NCBI GenBank assembly: GCA_002317385.1
Contig: DCJH01000041.1
Location: forward strand, 268-20,216
Reading direction: 5' to 3'
DNA length: 19,949 nucleotides
Origin: Prevotella sp. UBA1705
GTDB taxonomy: Bacteria > Bacteroidota > Bacteroidia > Bacteroidales > Bacteroidaceae
The translations under genes and the position numbers were made by a program. Positions 1-7,647 of the stretch are shown here, in pieces. The notes below the pieces were generated by a model. That model was not told the DNA's origin and made no database searches. It saw only the letters and a list, made by a program, of their open reading frames with translations. Position 1 is the stretch's first letter; every line of letters begins with the position of its first letter.

Positions 1-2084
1 AGCGTCGACTTGCCCGAGCCCGAGACGCCCGTCACCACGGTGAGCGTGCCCAGTGGGAACTCCACGTCTACGTTTTTCAGGTTGTTGCCGTGGGCACCGA
101 AGAGCCTGATAGACTGCCCGGAGCCCTTGCGGCGGTGGTCGGGGATGTCGATGGAGCGCTGCCCGTTGAGGTATTGGGCCGTGATGGTCTGCGTCTGGAG
201 CATCTGCTGGGGCGTGCCCTGGAACACCACCTCACCGCCCTTGCGGCCTGCTCGCGGCCCGATGTCGATGATCCAGTCGGCCGCCCGCATCATGTCCTCG
301 TCGTGTTCCACCACGATCACGGTGTTGCCGAGGTCGCGCAGCTCCTTCAACGAGTTGATGAGCCGCTGGTTGTCGCGCTGGTGCAGACCGATGCTCGGCT
401 CGTCGAGGATATAGAGAACGTTAACCAGTTGCGATCCGATTTGGGTGGCGAGACGTATGCGCTGACTCTCTCCGCCCGATAGACTGGCCGACTGTCGGTT
501 GAGCGCCAGGTAGTCGAGGCCCACCTCCAAGAGGAAGTTTACGCGTGTGCGGAGCTCTTTCACAATCTCGTGGGCTATCTTCTTCTGCTGCGCGTCGAGG
601 TGTTCCTCCACGTGGTCGAGCCAGTCTTTGAGGTCGGCCATGTCGAGATTAGACACCTCGGAGATATTCTTGTCCCACATCTTATACGACAGCGACTCGC
701 GCTTGAGCCTCATGCCGTGGCACTCCGGGCACTCGGCGTCGGCCAGAAACTGCGCCGCCCACTTCTGGCTGGCGGTGGAATCGTCGGTCTCCATCACCGT
801 GCGCAGGTACTTGACAACACCGTCGAACGCCACGAAATAGTCGCTCGACGTGTGCACCACCTCCTTGTCGATGCGCACATTCTCCAGCGAACCGTTCATG
901 ATTTCGTCGACGGCCTCCTGCGGGATGTCCTTGAACGGGGTCTTCAAATCACATTCATACTTCTTCAGGATGGCCTCAATCTGCCAGAATATCATCTGGT
1001 TCTTATATTTTCCAAGTGGCGCGATGGCTCCCTCGCGGATGCTCAGGCCCTGGTCGGGGGTCACTTTCTTCATGTCGATCTCACTCACGTAGCCCAGTCC
1101 CTTGCAGTGGGGGCAGGCGCCTTCGGGCGAGTTGAACGAGAAGATGTTGGGTGCCGGCTCGCCGTAGGAGATGCCCGTCACGGGGTCCATGAGCCTCTTG
1201 GAGAAGTTGCGAACCTCTCCCGAGTCCTTGTCCATGATCATAATGACACCGTCGCCCTGCTTCATGGCGGTCTGCACGCTGCGCTTAAGCCGCTCGTCGT
1301 CCTTGTCGTGCACCTTGAGTTTGTCTACAATCACCTCGATGTTGTGGTTCTTGTATCGGTCCACCTTCATGCCTCGGGCAATCTCTTTCACCTCGCCGTC
1401 CACACGGATATAGAGGTATCCCTTGCGCCTCATGCTGTCGAAGAGCTCGCGATAGTGGCCCTTGCGCTGGCGCACGAGTGGCGCGAGGATGTAGATGGGG
1501 CGCTCGGCATAGTCGGAGAGAATCATGCCGATGACCTGCTCTTCGGTGTATTTCACCATGCGCTCGCCGCTCATGTAGCTGTAGGCGGTGCCTGCGCGGG
1601 CGTAGAGCAGTCGCAGGTAGTCGTAGATCTCGGTGGTGGTGCCCACCGTGGAACGCGGATTCTTGTTGGTAGTCTTCTGTTCGATGCTGATCACGGGGCT
1701 GAGACCAGTGATCTTATCCACGTCGGGGCGCTCCATGTTACCCAGGAAATTGCGGGCGTAGGCAGAGAAAGTCTCGATGTATCGGCGCTGGCCTTCGGCA
1801 AAAATGGTATCGAATGCGAGCGACGACTTGCCCGAACCGGAGAGCCCGGTGATGACGGTGAGCGAGTTGCGCGGTATGCGCACGTCCACGTTCTTGAGGT
1901 TGTGCACGCGCGCTCCGAGCACATCGATCCACTCTTGACCGCGCAGCCTCTCCCCATCTCCTCCGATGGGAGAGGGAGCCGGCTGCGAATTGTCGGAGGG
2001 ATTGAGTGGTTGTAATTCTATGTTGGAGGTGTTGTTATTCTGAGTTACAGAACTGTTATTCTGTTTTTTAACCTTAGAAGCCAT
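1..2084 (-). CDS. uvrA: UvrA, excinuclease ABC subunit A (partial, C-terminus beyond window)
   Basis: DNA-damage recognition ATPase of nucleotide excision repair; the UvrA dimer loads UvrB at lesions. The minus-strand frame is open from ATG 2084 to base 1, giving 694 codons of a family about 940 residues long. Seen in order: first Walker A GLSGSGKSS near residues 80-88, the run RYIETFSAYARNFLG typical of UvrA, two CxxC zinc pairs (CPHC, CPEC), the ABC signature LSGGESQR, Walker B LYILDEPSIGLHQ, and the start of the second Walker A (GVSGSGKST) just before the window edge. UvrA normally starts a few residues before the 'GARxHNLKN' segment. Here about 50 low-complexity residues (N, S, Q, P rich) precede it, and part of them is encoded by a palindromic repeat. 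No other ATG lies in frame between 2084 and that segment, so the extension is probably translated. No TAnnTTTG box is clear upstream; readthrough from the gene at 2218-2937 is possible. Confidence 0.96.
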   Translation of the reverse strand, partial: MASKVKKQNNSSVTQNNNTSNIELQPLNPSDNSQPAPSPIGGDGERLRGQEWIDVLGARVHNLKNVDVRIPRNSLTVITGLSGSGKSSLAFDTIFAEGQRRYIETFSAYARNFLGNMERPDVDKITGLSPVISIEQKTTNKNPRSTVGTTTEIYDYLRLLYARAGTAYSYMSGERMVKYTEEQVIGMILSDYAERPIYILAPLVRQRKGHYRELFDSMRRKGYLYIRVDGEVKEIARGMKVDRYKNHNIEVIVDKLKVHDKDDERLKRSVQTAMKQGDGVIMIMDKDSGEVRNFSKRLMDPVTGISYGEPAPNIFSFNSPEGACPHCKGLGYVSEIDMKKVTPDQGLSIREGAIAPLGKYKNQMIFWQIEAILKKYECDLKTPFKDIPQEAVDEIMNGSLENVRIDKEVVHTSSDYFVAFDGVVKYLRTVMETDDSTASQKWAAQFLADAECPECHGMRLKRESLSYKMWDKNISEVSNLDMADLKDWLDHVEEHLDAQQKKIAHEIVKELRTRVNFLLEVGLDYLALNRQSASLSGGESQRIRLATQIGSQLVNVLYILDEPSIGLHQRDNQRLINSLKELRDLGNTVIVVEHDEDMMRAADWIIDIGPRAGRKGGEVVFQGTPQQMLQTQTITAQYLNGQRSIDIPDHRRKGSGQSIRLFGAHGNNLKNVDVEFPLGTLTVVTGVSGSGKST
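1947..1975. repeat. Palindromic GC-rich repeat inside the uvrA reading frame
   Basis: Arms cctctccccatc (1947-1958) and gatgggagagg (1965-1975) are inverted copies with one bulged base. In the uvrA frame it encodes the segment SPIGGDGERL of the N-terminal extension. It resembles the other C/G-run palindromes in this window (near 2201, 7200 and 7726), which suggests a dispersed intergenic repeat that was inserted or retained in frame. Confidence 0.6.
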
Positions 2085-2196
2085 ATCTGTTTCGTTCTGT
2101 TGCTTTCTGGAATCATGTTGATATCCAGACTAATCTGCTTGAACCTTGTTCTTCAAAAAATCTCAAATTCTATTTTATCGCTATTCCGGGCATGGT

Positions 2197-2231
2197 CGTT
2201 CCCCTTCTTCAGAGGGGTTAGGGGAGGCTTG
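2197..2231. repeat. C/G-run hairpin repeat overlapping the 3' end of the CHU_C gene
   Basis: The short hairpin cccct (2201-2205) / agggg (2213-2217) is followed by a second G run. Read on the minus strand it supplies the last codons and the TAA stop (2218-2220) of the upstream secreted protein. It belongs to the same style of C/G-run repeat as the elements at 1947, 7200 and 7726. It could also weakly terminate the minus-strand transcript, but no clear T tract follows. Confidence 0.45.
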
Positions 2232-2937
2232 ATTTCTCCGTGAATCCGCGCAGCAGGTTCACGTCGCGGCGTATGTTGAACTTGCGACCGTCGGCTCCTT
2301 TGGCCTTCACGAGCACATAGTAGACGCCCTGCGCCACGTCTTTGCCCTTGAATTTGCCATCCCATCCGCCTGCGGGGTCGGTCCAGGAGTAGAGCTTCTG
2401 GCCCCAGCGGTTGAAGATGGTCGCCTCGAATTCCACCAGACTCTGGTAGCCGCTCTTGGCCTTGTAGACGTCGTTGATGCCGTCGCCATTGGGCGAAAAG
2501 GCATTGGGCATCTCTAGTTTGCTCTCCGATATCGACACCGTGAGGGGCTCGCCATCGGTGGTCCAGTATTCGTTGGTGTAGTTCACCGAGTCGTTGCCCT
2601 GCGTGAACGTGGCCCAAAGCTCTATGAGATGTGTGCCCGCCTCGACGAAGGTGTAGCTCGTTTCCTCCTCATAGCGCAGCAGATAAGGTTTTTCGCGCGA
2701 GCCCTCCTTGTAGAAATGCCATTCGTAGTGGGCCGTCCAGCCGTCGGTGTTCTCGGCATTTGCCCTGAACGTTACGGTCAGCGGAGCCGACTCAGAGATA
2801 TTGGTCTCGGTCTGTTCGTTGCCTTCGCTGTCGGTGTAGGTGGCCGAAGGAGCTATCGTGGGCACGCCCGTCTGCGCCCTGACCAGCACCGATGCCAGCA
2901 GCAGAAAGGCCATGGAAATGGAAAATCGGATATTCAT
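2218..2937 (-). CDS. Secreted protein with PKD-like and CHU_C (gliding-motility / T9SS type B) C-terminal domain
   Basis: A 239-residue exported protein of unknown specific role. Residues 1-22 form a Sec signal peptide (hydrophobic AFLLLASVLV ending near RAQ). Residues about 45-135 look like a PKD-type beta-sandwich (TVTFRANAEN, YEWHFY, GTHLIELWATF). Residues about 150-230 contain the CHU_C hallmarks NAFSPNGDGINDVY, IFNRWGQKLY, WDGKFKGKDVAQGVYYV and a final VNLLRG strand. In known systems this domain directs export or cell-surface attachment through the type IX secretion system. The domain ends at about residue 231, and the extra tail FTEKSSLP plus the stop lie partly in a palindromic repeat. 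A good -7 box (TATCTTTG on the minus strand, 2958-2965) sits 20 bp before the ATG. It is divergent from the LysM-protein gene, and uvrA lies 133 bp downstream on the same strand. Confidence 0.88.
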   Translation of the reverse strand: MNIRFSISMAFLLLASVLVRAQTGVPTIAPSATYTDSEGNEQTETNISESAPLTVTFRANAENTDGWTAHYEWHFYKEGSREKPYLLRYEEETSYTFVEAGTHLIELWATFTQGNDSVNYTNEYWTTDGEPLTVSISESKLEMPNAFSPNGDGINDVYKAKSGYQSLVEFEATIFNRWGQKLYSWTDPAGGWDGKFKGKDVAQGVYYVLVKAKGADGRKFNIRRDVNLLRGFTEKSSLP

Positions 2938-2957
2938 TTCGCGTAAACTTAATTATG

Positions 2958-2965
2958 CAAAGATA
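2958..2965 (-). promoter_or_regulatory. -7 box (TATCTTTG) for the CHU_C-domain gene
   Basis: It matches the Bacteroidota consensus TAnnTTTG exactly and lies about 20 bp before the ATG at 2937. The -33 TTTG is degenerate: there is a T run at about the right distance but no exact match. Confidence 0.65.
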
Positions 2966-3060
2966 ACCATTTTCGGGTGAAAAAGTTTTCCTTTCGAGTT
3001 AAAAGATAATATCCCAATAGTTTTTTATGGGTTTATGGCGATGAGATTCAATAATTTTTG

Positions 3061-3068
3061 TATTTTTG
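3061..3068 (+). promoter_or_regulatory. -7 box (TATTTTTG) for the LysM/barrel operon
   Basis: It is an exact TAnnTTTG match 33 bp upstream of the ATG at 3102, in a spacer shared with the divergent CHU_C gene. No convincing -33 TTTG lies at the usual 19-21 bp spacing. Confidence 0.6.
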
Positions 3069-3101
3069 CAATATCAACCCAAATACCGAAAGTCTGAGTA
3101 A

Positions 3102-4460
3102 ATGAGAAAAGTTCTAAGATATTTCATGTTCGCCTTGCTGATAGGTTTCGCCTCCTCGACGCTGGCGCAAGTTAACAAATGGCGCGACATGTATAAGGTG
3201 AAGAAGAAAGATACCATCTTCGGCATAGCCAAACAATATGGTATTACCATTCCCGAACTGATGAATGCCAACCCCGAAATGAAGGTGGAGGGGTACGAGT
3301 TGAAGAAGGGCGACTTCGTGTTTATCCCTTTCCCCAGCACCACTCCGGCTGCCACCACGTCTCCGGCTCCTGCTGCAGCGCCCGCCGAGAAGGCCGCCAA
3401 GCAGCAGAAGAGCGTCAAGGTGGGGGTGATGCTGCCTCTCCACGATGTCGACGGTGACGGCCGACGCATGGTGGAATACTATCGCGGGTTCCTCATGGGA
3501 TGCGACAGTCTGCGCGCCTCGGGTATCTCCACGGAGGTGAAAGCGTGGAATGTGAACATTGATGCAGATGTTGCCCAACTGCTGAAAGACCCCGCCGCTG
3601 CCCAGTGCGACGTGATCTTCGGTCCGCTCTACAGCCATCAGGTGCGCCCCATGGCCGAGTTTTGCAAGGCCCGCAACATCAAGCTGGTCATCCCGTTCTC
3701 TATCAACGGCGACGACGTGGCCAGCTATCAGCAGATTTTCCAGGTGTGGGAATCGCCAGACAAGCTCAACAACAGCGCCATCGACGCCTTCCTGCGCCAG
3801 TTTCCCAACGCCCACCCCGTGTTCATCGATTGTAATGACAAGGAGTCGAAGAAGGGCGTATTCACCTTTGCTCTCCGCAACAGGCTCACCAATAAGAATA
3901 TAAACTACAGCATCACCAACATCACGAGCAGTGAGGAAGCGTTTGCCAAGGCCTTCAGCCGGACACAGCGCAACGTGGTGATTCTGAACACAGGGCGGTC
4001 GCCCGAGCTCACCATCGCACTGGCGAAGCTGGAGAGTCTGCAGAACAACATCCCCTCGCTGGCCCTCTCTCTCTTCGGCTACACCGAATGGTTGATGTAC
4101 ACCGGCCACAACCTTGACAAGTTTTTCCGTTTCGACACCTACATCCCCGCCTCGTTCTACTATAACGAAGTGGATGCGCGCACGCAGCGACTGGAGCAGA
4201 ACTACAGCCGATGGTTCCGCCAAGACATGCAGTATGCCCTGCCCCGCTTTGCCATCACGGGCTACGATCACGCCCAGTTCTTCTTGCGTGGACTGAGCCA
4301 ACATGGCAAGAATTTCAAGGGAACGCAGGGCCAGAGCAGCTATGTGCCCCTGCAGTCGCCGCTGGTTTTCAAGCAGGTGAGCAACGCGGGCATGCAAAAC
4401 GAGTTCTTCCACCTCATCCATTACACCAAGGGTGAGCGCATCGAATCCATCGCCTACTAA
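3102..4460 (+). CDS. LysM-domain protein fused to a type I periplasmic-binding fold
   Basis: A 452-residue exported protein. Residues 1-22 are a signal peptide (FMFALLIGFASSTLAQ). Residues about 29-77 are a LysM peptidoglycan-binding module (YKVKKKDTIFGIAKQYGIT, ELMNANPEM, LKKGDFVFIP). A Pro/Ala/Thr linker follows at about 78-100. The rest, from KVGVMLPLHD on, has the alternating strand/helix pattern of type I solute-binding or receptor proteins (CDVIFGPLYSHQVRPM, KLVIPFSI, NVVILNTGRS, FAITGYDHAQFFL). It is presumably anchored to peptidoglycan in the periplasm. Whether it binds a ligand or acts structurally cannot be told; no ABC permease is nearby, which argues against ordinary uptake. The PorT-like barrel gene begins 3 nt after its stop, so the two are almost certainly cotranscribed and translationally coupled. 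The start was chosen because it gives a complete signal peptide. Confidence 0.85.
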   Translation: MRKVLRYFMFALLIGFASSTLAQVNKWRDMYKVKKKDTIFGIAKQYGITIPELMNANPEMKVEGYELKKGDFVFIPFPSTTPAATTSPAPAAAPAEKAAKQQKSVKVGVMLPLHDVDGDGRRMVEYYRGFLMGCDSLRASGISTEVKAWNVNIDADVAQLLKDPAAAQCDVIFGPLYSHQVRPMAEFCKARNIKLVIPFSINGDDVASYQQIFQVWESPDKLNNSAIDAFLRQFPNAHPVFIDCNDKESKKGVFTFALRNRLTNKNINYSITNITSSEEAFAKAFSRTQRNVVILNTGRSPELTIALAKLESLQNNIPSLALSLFGYTEWLMYTGHNLDKFFRFDTYIPASFYYNEVDARTQRLEQNYSRWFRQDMQYALPRFAITGYDHAQFFLRGLSQHGKNFKGTQGQSSYVPLQSPLVFKQVSNAGMQNEFFHLIHYTKGERIESIAY

Positions 4461-4463
4461 TCA

Positions 4464-5210
4464 ATGAAGAAGGTATTTTTATCAGGATTGATGCTCTTTC
4501 TGCCCGCAATGACGTGGGCGCAGATAGGCGAGCACCGCAGCACGTTCTCCATCGGAGTGAATGGAGGCTACAACCTCAACACCATACGCTTCACGCCGAA
4601 GGTGGTGCAGAGCCAGAAAGGTGGACTCACCGGCGGATTCTCCATGCGCTACACGGTGGAGAAATACTTCTCGACCATTGCCTCGATCGCTGCCGAAGTG
4701 AACTATAGCCAGCTGGGATGGCAGGAGAAGATACAAGACATCAACAACCAGCCCGTCATCAACGCCACCACCGGTCTGCCTGAGGAATACAGCCGCACCA
4801 TCAACTATGTGCAGGTGCCGCTATTTGCCCATCTGGCTTGGGGACGCGAGGAGCGGGGCGTGAACTTCTTTGTGAACGCCGGACCGCAGTTCGGATTCTA
4901 TCTCGGCGAGTCGACTAAGACCAACTTCGACTGGGCGCAGCGCAACATGAGCGACCGTGCCAACACCATCGTGGCACAAGACACGATGAAGGTGGAAAAC
5001 AAGTTCGACTACGGCATAGCCCTCGGCGTGGGCATGGAATACTCCCTTCCCAAGGTCGGCCACTTCCTCTTAGAGGGCCGATACTACTATGGACTGGGCA
5101 ACATCTACGGCGACTCGAAGCGCGACTACTTCGGTTCGAGCAACTTCGGAACCATCACCGTGAAGCTCGCCTGGCTCGTAGACATCGCCCGATATGTAGC
5201 AAAGAAATAA
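4464..5210 (+). CDS. Outer-membrane beta-barrel protein, PorT-like family
   Basis: A 248-residue protein. Residues 1-19 are a signal peptide (VFLSGLMLFLPAMTWAQ). The rest has alternating amphipathic strands rich in aromatic and Gly residues typical of small 8-10-strand barrels (FSIGVNGGYNLN, GGFSMRYTVEKYF, IAAEVNYSQLGW, YVQVPLFAHLAW, VNFFVNAGPQFGFYLG, YGIALGVGMEYSL, HFLLEGRYYYGLGNIYGD). The YVQVPLF / NAGPQFGFYLG pair is typical of the PorT-like OMP_b-brl_2 family. The length fits PorT of the type IX secretion system, but many family members have no known role, so no symbol is given. Its gene follows the LysM protein by 3 nt, suggesting that a barrel and a peptidoglycan-binding partner are made together. 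Confidence 0.83.
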   Translation: MKKVFLSGLMLFLPAMTWAQIGEHRSTFSIGVNGGYNLNTIRFTPKVVQSQKGGLTGGFSMRYTVEKYFSTIASIAAEVNYSQLGWQEKIQDINNQPVINATTGLPEEYSRTINYVQVPLFAHLAWGREERGVNFFVNAGPQFGFYLGESTKTNFDWAQRNMSDRANTIVAQDTMKVENKFDYGIALGVGMEYSLPKVGHFLLEGRYYYGLGNIYGDSKRDYFGSSNFGTITVKLAWLVDIARYVAKK

Positions 5211-5280
5211 CCTGCCACGTTTTTTCTTAAATCCTTGGCTAACCCATAAAAAATCAAAAATCACTTAAACTAAAACACGT

Positions 5281-6804
5281 ATGTTTGAAAATCAACCCAA
5301 AGGCCTATTTGCCTTGGCCCTCGCCAACACCGGCGAACGCTTCGGTTACTACACCATGCTTGCCATCTTCGTGCTCTTCCTCCAAGCCAACTTCGGCTGG
5401 GGCGAGGGTCTGGCCGGCACAGTCTACTCCACGTTCCTCATGCTCGTCTACTTCCTGCCTATCGTGGGCGGTGCCGTGGCCGACAAGATTGGATTCGGAC
5501 GATGTGTCACCATCGGAATCCTCGTCATGTTTCTGGGCTACCTCACCATGGCCATCCCCGCCGGATCTGGTCCTGCCGCCGTGGCTATGATGGTGGCTGC
5601 GCTACTCATGATCAGCATCGGCACCAGCCTGTTCAAGGGTAACCTCCAGGTGATGGTGGGCAAACTCTACGACGACGAGCAGTATAAGGACCAGCGCGAC
5701 TCGGGTTTCTCCATATTCTATATGGCCATCAACATCGGCGCCCTCTTTGCTCCCACCGCAGCCCTGAAGCTCATGGAATGGGCCAAGACATCGCTCGGTG
5801 CCAACGAGCAGACCGCCTACCACTATGCTTTCGGTGTGGCCTGCATCTCGCTGCTCATCTCCATCGCCATCTATTACGGCTTCCGCTGGACCTTCGCCCA
5901 TGTGGATAACACTGCCAAGAAGGACAAGACCGCCGAGGTGAAGCAGGAGACGCTCCGCGAAGAGACACCCGAGGAGAAGGCCGATACCCGCAGCCGACTC
6001 GTGGCTCTGTTCCTCGTCTTCGCCGTGGTGATATTCTTCTGGATGGCCTTCCACCAGAACGGACTGACGCTTACCTACTTCGCCCGCGACTTCACGCAGA
6101 CCAGCGCCACCAGCTGGACAGCCATGCTGTTCGACGTGACCAATATCGTGGCCGTCATTGCCATTATCTATGCCACCGTGGCCGCCTTCCAGAGCAAGAC
6201 CGGCAAGGGCAAGGGCATTGCCGCTCTGGTGATTCTCGCCGCCATCGCATTCCTCATCTACAAGTATAGCGCCCTCATGGCCGAGGGTGGAACGGTGCAG
6301 CTCGACGCTCCCATCTTCCAGCAGTTCAACCCCGCTTTCGTGGTAGGCCTCACACCGTTGAGCATGTTGCTCTTCAGCTGGCTGGCCTCTCGCGGCAAGG
6401 AGCCCTCTGCTCCGCGCAAGATTGGCTATGGCATGCTTGTGGCCGGACTGGGTTTCGTGGTGATGATCATGGCCTCCATCGGTCTGAGCTACAACCTCAC
6501 CGACGAGCAGCGCGTGTCTCCGATGTGGCTCGTATCTACCTATCTCATCCTCACCTTCGCCGAGCTCATGCTCTCTCCGATGGGCATCAGCTTCGTGTCT
6601 AAGGTAGCCCCGCAGAAATATCAGGGCGTGATGATGGGTTGCTGGTTTGGTGCAACGGCCATCGGCAACTTCCTCGTGCAGATTCCTGCCTACCTCTGGA
6701 AGGCCGTACCCTTGACCATGGTATGGGGCGTGCTCGTGGTGCTCTGCATCGCATCGTTCGTCTTTATCTTCTCGGTAATCAAGAAGTTGGAGAAGGTCTG
6801 CTAA
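5281..6804 (+). CDS. POT/PTR2-family proton-coupled peptide transporter
   Basis: A 507-residue inner-membrane MFS protein that imports di- and tripeptides with protons. The N-terminal GERFGYYTM corresponds to the conserved ERFxYYG motif of helix 1. DSGFSIFYMAINIGALFAP is the PTR2 signature region (FYxxINxG). SPMGISFVSKVAPQKYQGVMMGCWF is the family's C-terminal half motif. There are 12 or more hydrophobic segments. A charged cytoplasmic loop (KKDKTAEVKQETLREETPEE, about residues 217-236) precedes the C-terminal half. The gene begins 70 bp after the barrel gene. No exact TAnnTTTG box was found in that gap, so it may be read from upstream or use a weak promoter. A strong terminator follows at 6910-6943. 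Confidence 0.93.
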   Translation: MFENQPKGLFALALANTGERFGYYTMLAIFVLFLQANFGWGEGLAGTVYSTFLMLVYFLPIVGGAVADKIGFGRCVTIGILVMFLGYLTMAIPAGSGPAAVAMMVAALLMISIGTSLFKGNLQVMVGKLYDDEQYKDQRDSGFSIFYMAINIGALFAPTAALKLMEWAKTSLGANEQTAYHYAFGVACISLLISIAIYYGFRWTFAHVDNTAKKDKTAEVKQETLREETPEEKADTRSRLVALFLVFAVVIFFWMAFHQNGLTLTYFARDFTQTSATSWTAMLFDVTNIVAVIAIIYATVAAFQSKTGKGKGIAALVILAAIAFLIYKYSALMAEGGTVQLDAPIFQQFNPAFVVGLTPLSMLLFSWLASRGKEPSAPRKIGYGMLVAGLGFVVMIMASIGLSYNLTDEQRVSPMWLVSTYLILTFAELMLSPMGISFVSKVAPQKYQGVMMGCWFGATAIGNFLVQIPAYLWKAVPLTMVWGVLVVLCIASFVFIFSVIKKLEKVC

Positions 6805-6827
6805 GTCCTCTCCCACCTGTCTATATC

Positions 6828-6871
6828 GCATCTCATGGCCGGCGGGCGTCTGTCCCTTGGCCATGAGATGC
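6828..6871 (+). repeat. Perfect 13-bp hairpin downstream of the peptide transporter
   Basis: gcatctcatggcc (6828-6840) pairs perfectly with ggccatgagatgc (6859-6871) around an 18-nt loop. No T tract follows. It lies in the 3' untranslated region between the transporter stop and the terminator, so it could stabilise the 3' end of the mRNA. Confidence 0.6.
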
Positions 6872-6883
6872 TGTGCGTTTACG

Positions 6884-6900
6884 GGGGAGTATTCCTCCCC
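6884..6900. repeat. Short G/C hairpin
   Basis: ggggag (6884-6889) and ctcccc (6895-6900) form a 6-bp stem with a 5-nt loop. It is the second of three consecutive hairpins after the transporter gene. Confidence 0.45.
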
Positions 6901-6909
6901 TCGGCCTTT

Positions 6910-6943
6910 AGGTACTAATCGCGAGACGATTAGTACCTTTTTT
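6910..6943 (+). terminator. Rho-independent terminator of the peptide-transporter transcript
   Basis: A perfect 12-bp stem (6910-6921 with 6927-6938) and 5-nt loop are followed directly by a six-T run (6938-6943). It lies 106 bp after the transporter stop. Confidence 0.85.
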
Positions 6944-6950
6944 CATTGCT

Positions 6951-6986
6951 ATTCCTACCTTATCGTCGCACGATTCCTACCTTATC
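6951..6986. repeat. 14-bp direct repeat, 22-bp period
   Basis: attcctaccttatc occurs at 6951-6964 and again at 6973-6986, separated by 8 bp, just after the transporter terminator. Confidence 0.7.
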
Positions 6987-7031
6987 TCACAGCCCTCTCA
7001 TCCTGCTCCTATTTTGTATTCCCATTTGCAT

Positions 7032-7060
7032 AGTAGGGACATGCCCCGTGCATGTCCGCA
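7032..7060 (-). repeat. Dispersed repeat A, copy 1 (inverted)
   Basis: Its reverse complement matches 7648-7677 with about two differences over roughly 28 bp. It contains an internal 8-bp inverted repeat (ggacatgc / gcatgtcc), so each copy can form a hairpin. Confidence 0.65.
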
Positions 7061-7145
7061 ACCCGCTCGTTCCGTCCTCTCCATCCTGCTTCCATCCTCC
7101 TCTCTATCCTCCATTTTATCCTCTTATTTCCTACGGAGAAATTCA

Positions 7146-7168
7146 TTCTGTCCACAGAACACACAAAA
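7146..7168 (-). repeat. Degenerate repeat B, copy 1 (inverted)
   Basis: The reverse complement begins TTTTGTGTGT and contains GTGGA, resembling 7469-7491 (TTTTCTGTGT...GTGGAAAA). The similarity is partial, so this is a weaker pair than repeat A. Confidence 0.35.
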
Positions 7169-7199
7169 GACTCCAATCCAATTCTACCTATATTTGAAT

Positions 7200-7230
7200 C
7201 CCCATCCCCTCGCTTAGCGAGGGGATGGGG
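7200..7230. repeat. 31-bp near-perfect palindrome
   Basis: ccccatcccctcgct (7200-7214) and agcgaggggatgggg (7216-7230) are exact inverted copies around a single base. It has the same C/G-run style as the repeat inside uvrA. Confidence 0.75.
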
Positions 7231-7416
7231 ACACAGACTATACCCAGTTAAACGTATCCGCTGCTGCCAGAAACACACGAATTGCCTGTTGAAGGAAATG
7301 CAAACTCAACCATAATCAATGGTCTACAACGACCTATCCCATGTGGATGTAGAACCGCCGCTCCCATCCCTTCTCCCTCTTGTTCCTCCCTCACCCCATG
7401 TAATGTCTGTGTCCTT

Positions 7417-7435
7417 GCGCCATCTGTGATGGCGC
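7417..7435. repeat. 8-bp hairpin
   Basis: gcgccatc (7417-7424) and gatggcgc (7428-7435) form a perfect stem with a 3-nt loop. There is no T tract immediately after it. Confidence 0.45.
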
Positions 7436-7468
7436 CTCGGTTCTTTTACGGCTGCAAGATGTTTGTGT

Positions 7469-7491
7469 TTTTCTGTGTCTTTAGTGGAAAA
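7469..7491 (+). repeat. Degenerate repeat B, copy 2
   Basis: It partially matches the reverse complement of 7146-7168: TTTT(C/G)TGTGT, then GTGGA a few bases later. The two copies are nested inside the two copies of repeat A. Confidence 0.35.
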
Positions 7492-7551
7492 CACAACCTT
7501 TTATCCACTGAAGACAATAATGTTTGAAAAGAAGTTCTCCAAAAGCTAAAC

Positions 7552-7578
7552 CCTTATGCCATCATAAATGGCATAAGG
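7552..7578. repeat. 11-bp perfect hairpin
   Basis: ccttatgccat (7552-7562) and atggcataagg (7568-7578) form a perfect stem with a 5-nt loop. It is not followed by a T run, so a terminator role is unlikely. Confidence 0.55.
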
Positions 7579-7647
7579 AAGCAGAATCTTGACGGCAGAT
7601 GCCCTGTGTTGGAACGGAGGTTTCCTCGAAACTCTGCCCTCCGGCGG

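Noticed and set aside
570..2015. 481-codon open frame on the plus strand
   Set aside because: It is antisense to uvrA, whose motifs are unmistakable; the plus frame is rich in His/Val/Leu as expected from the complement of a GC-rich gene.
3114..4421. 435-codon minus-strand frame
   Set aside because: It is antisense to the LysM/binding-fold gene, which has a signal peptide and domain motifs; the antisense translation shows none.
5602..6864. 420-codon minus-strand frame
   Set aside because: It is antisense to the POT transporter; there are no domains, and the composition is typical of a shadow.
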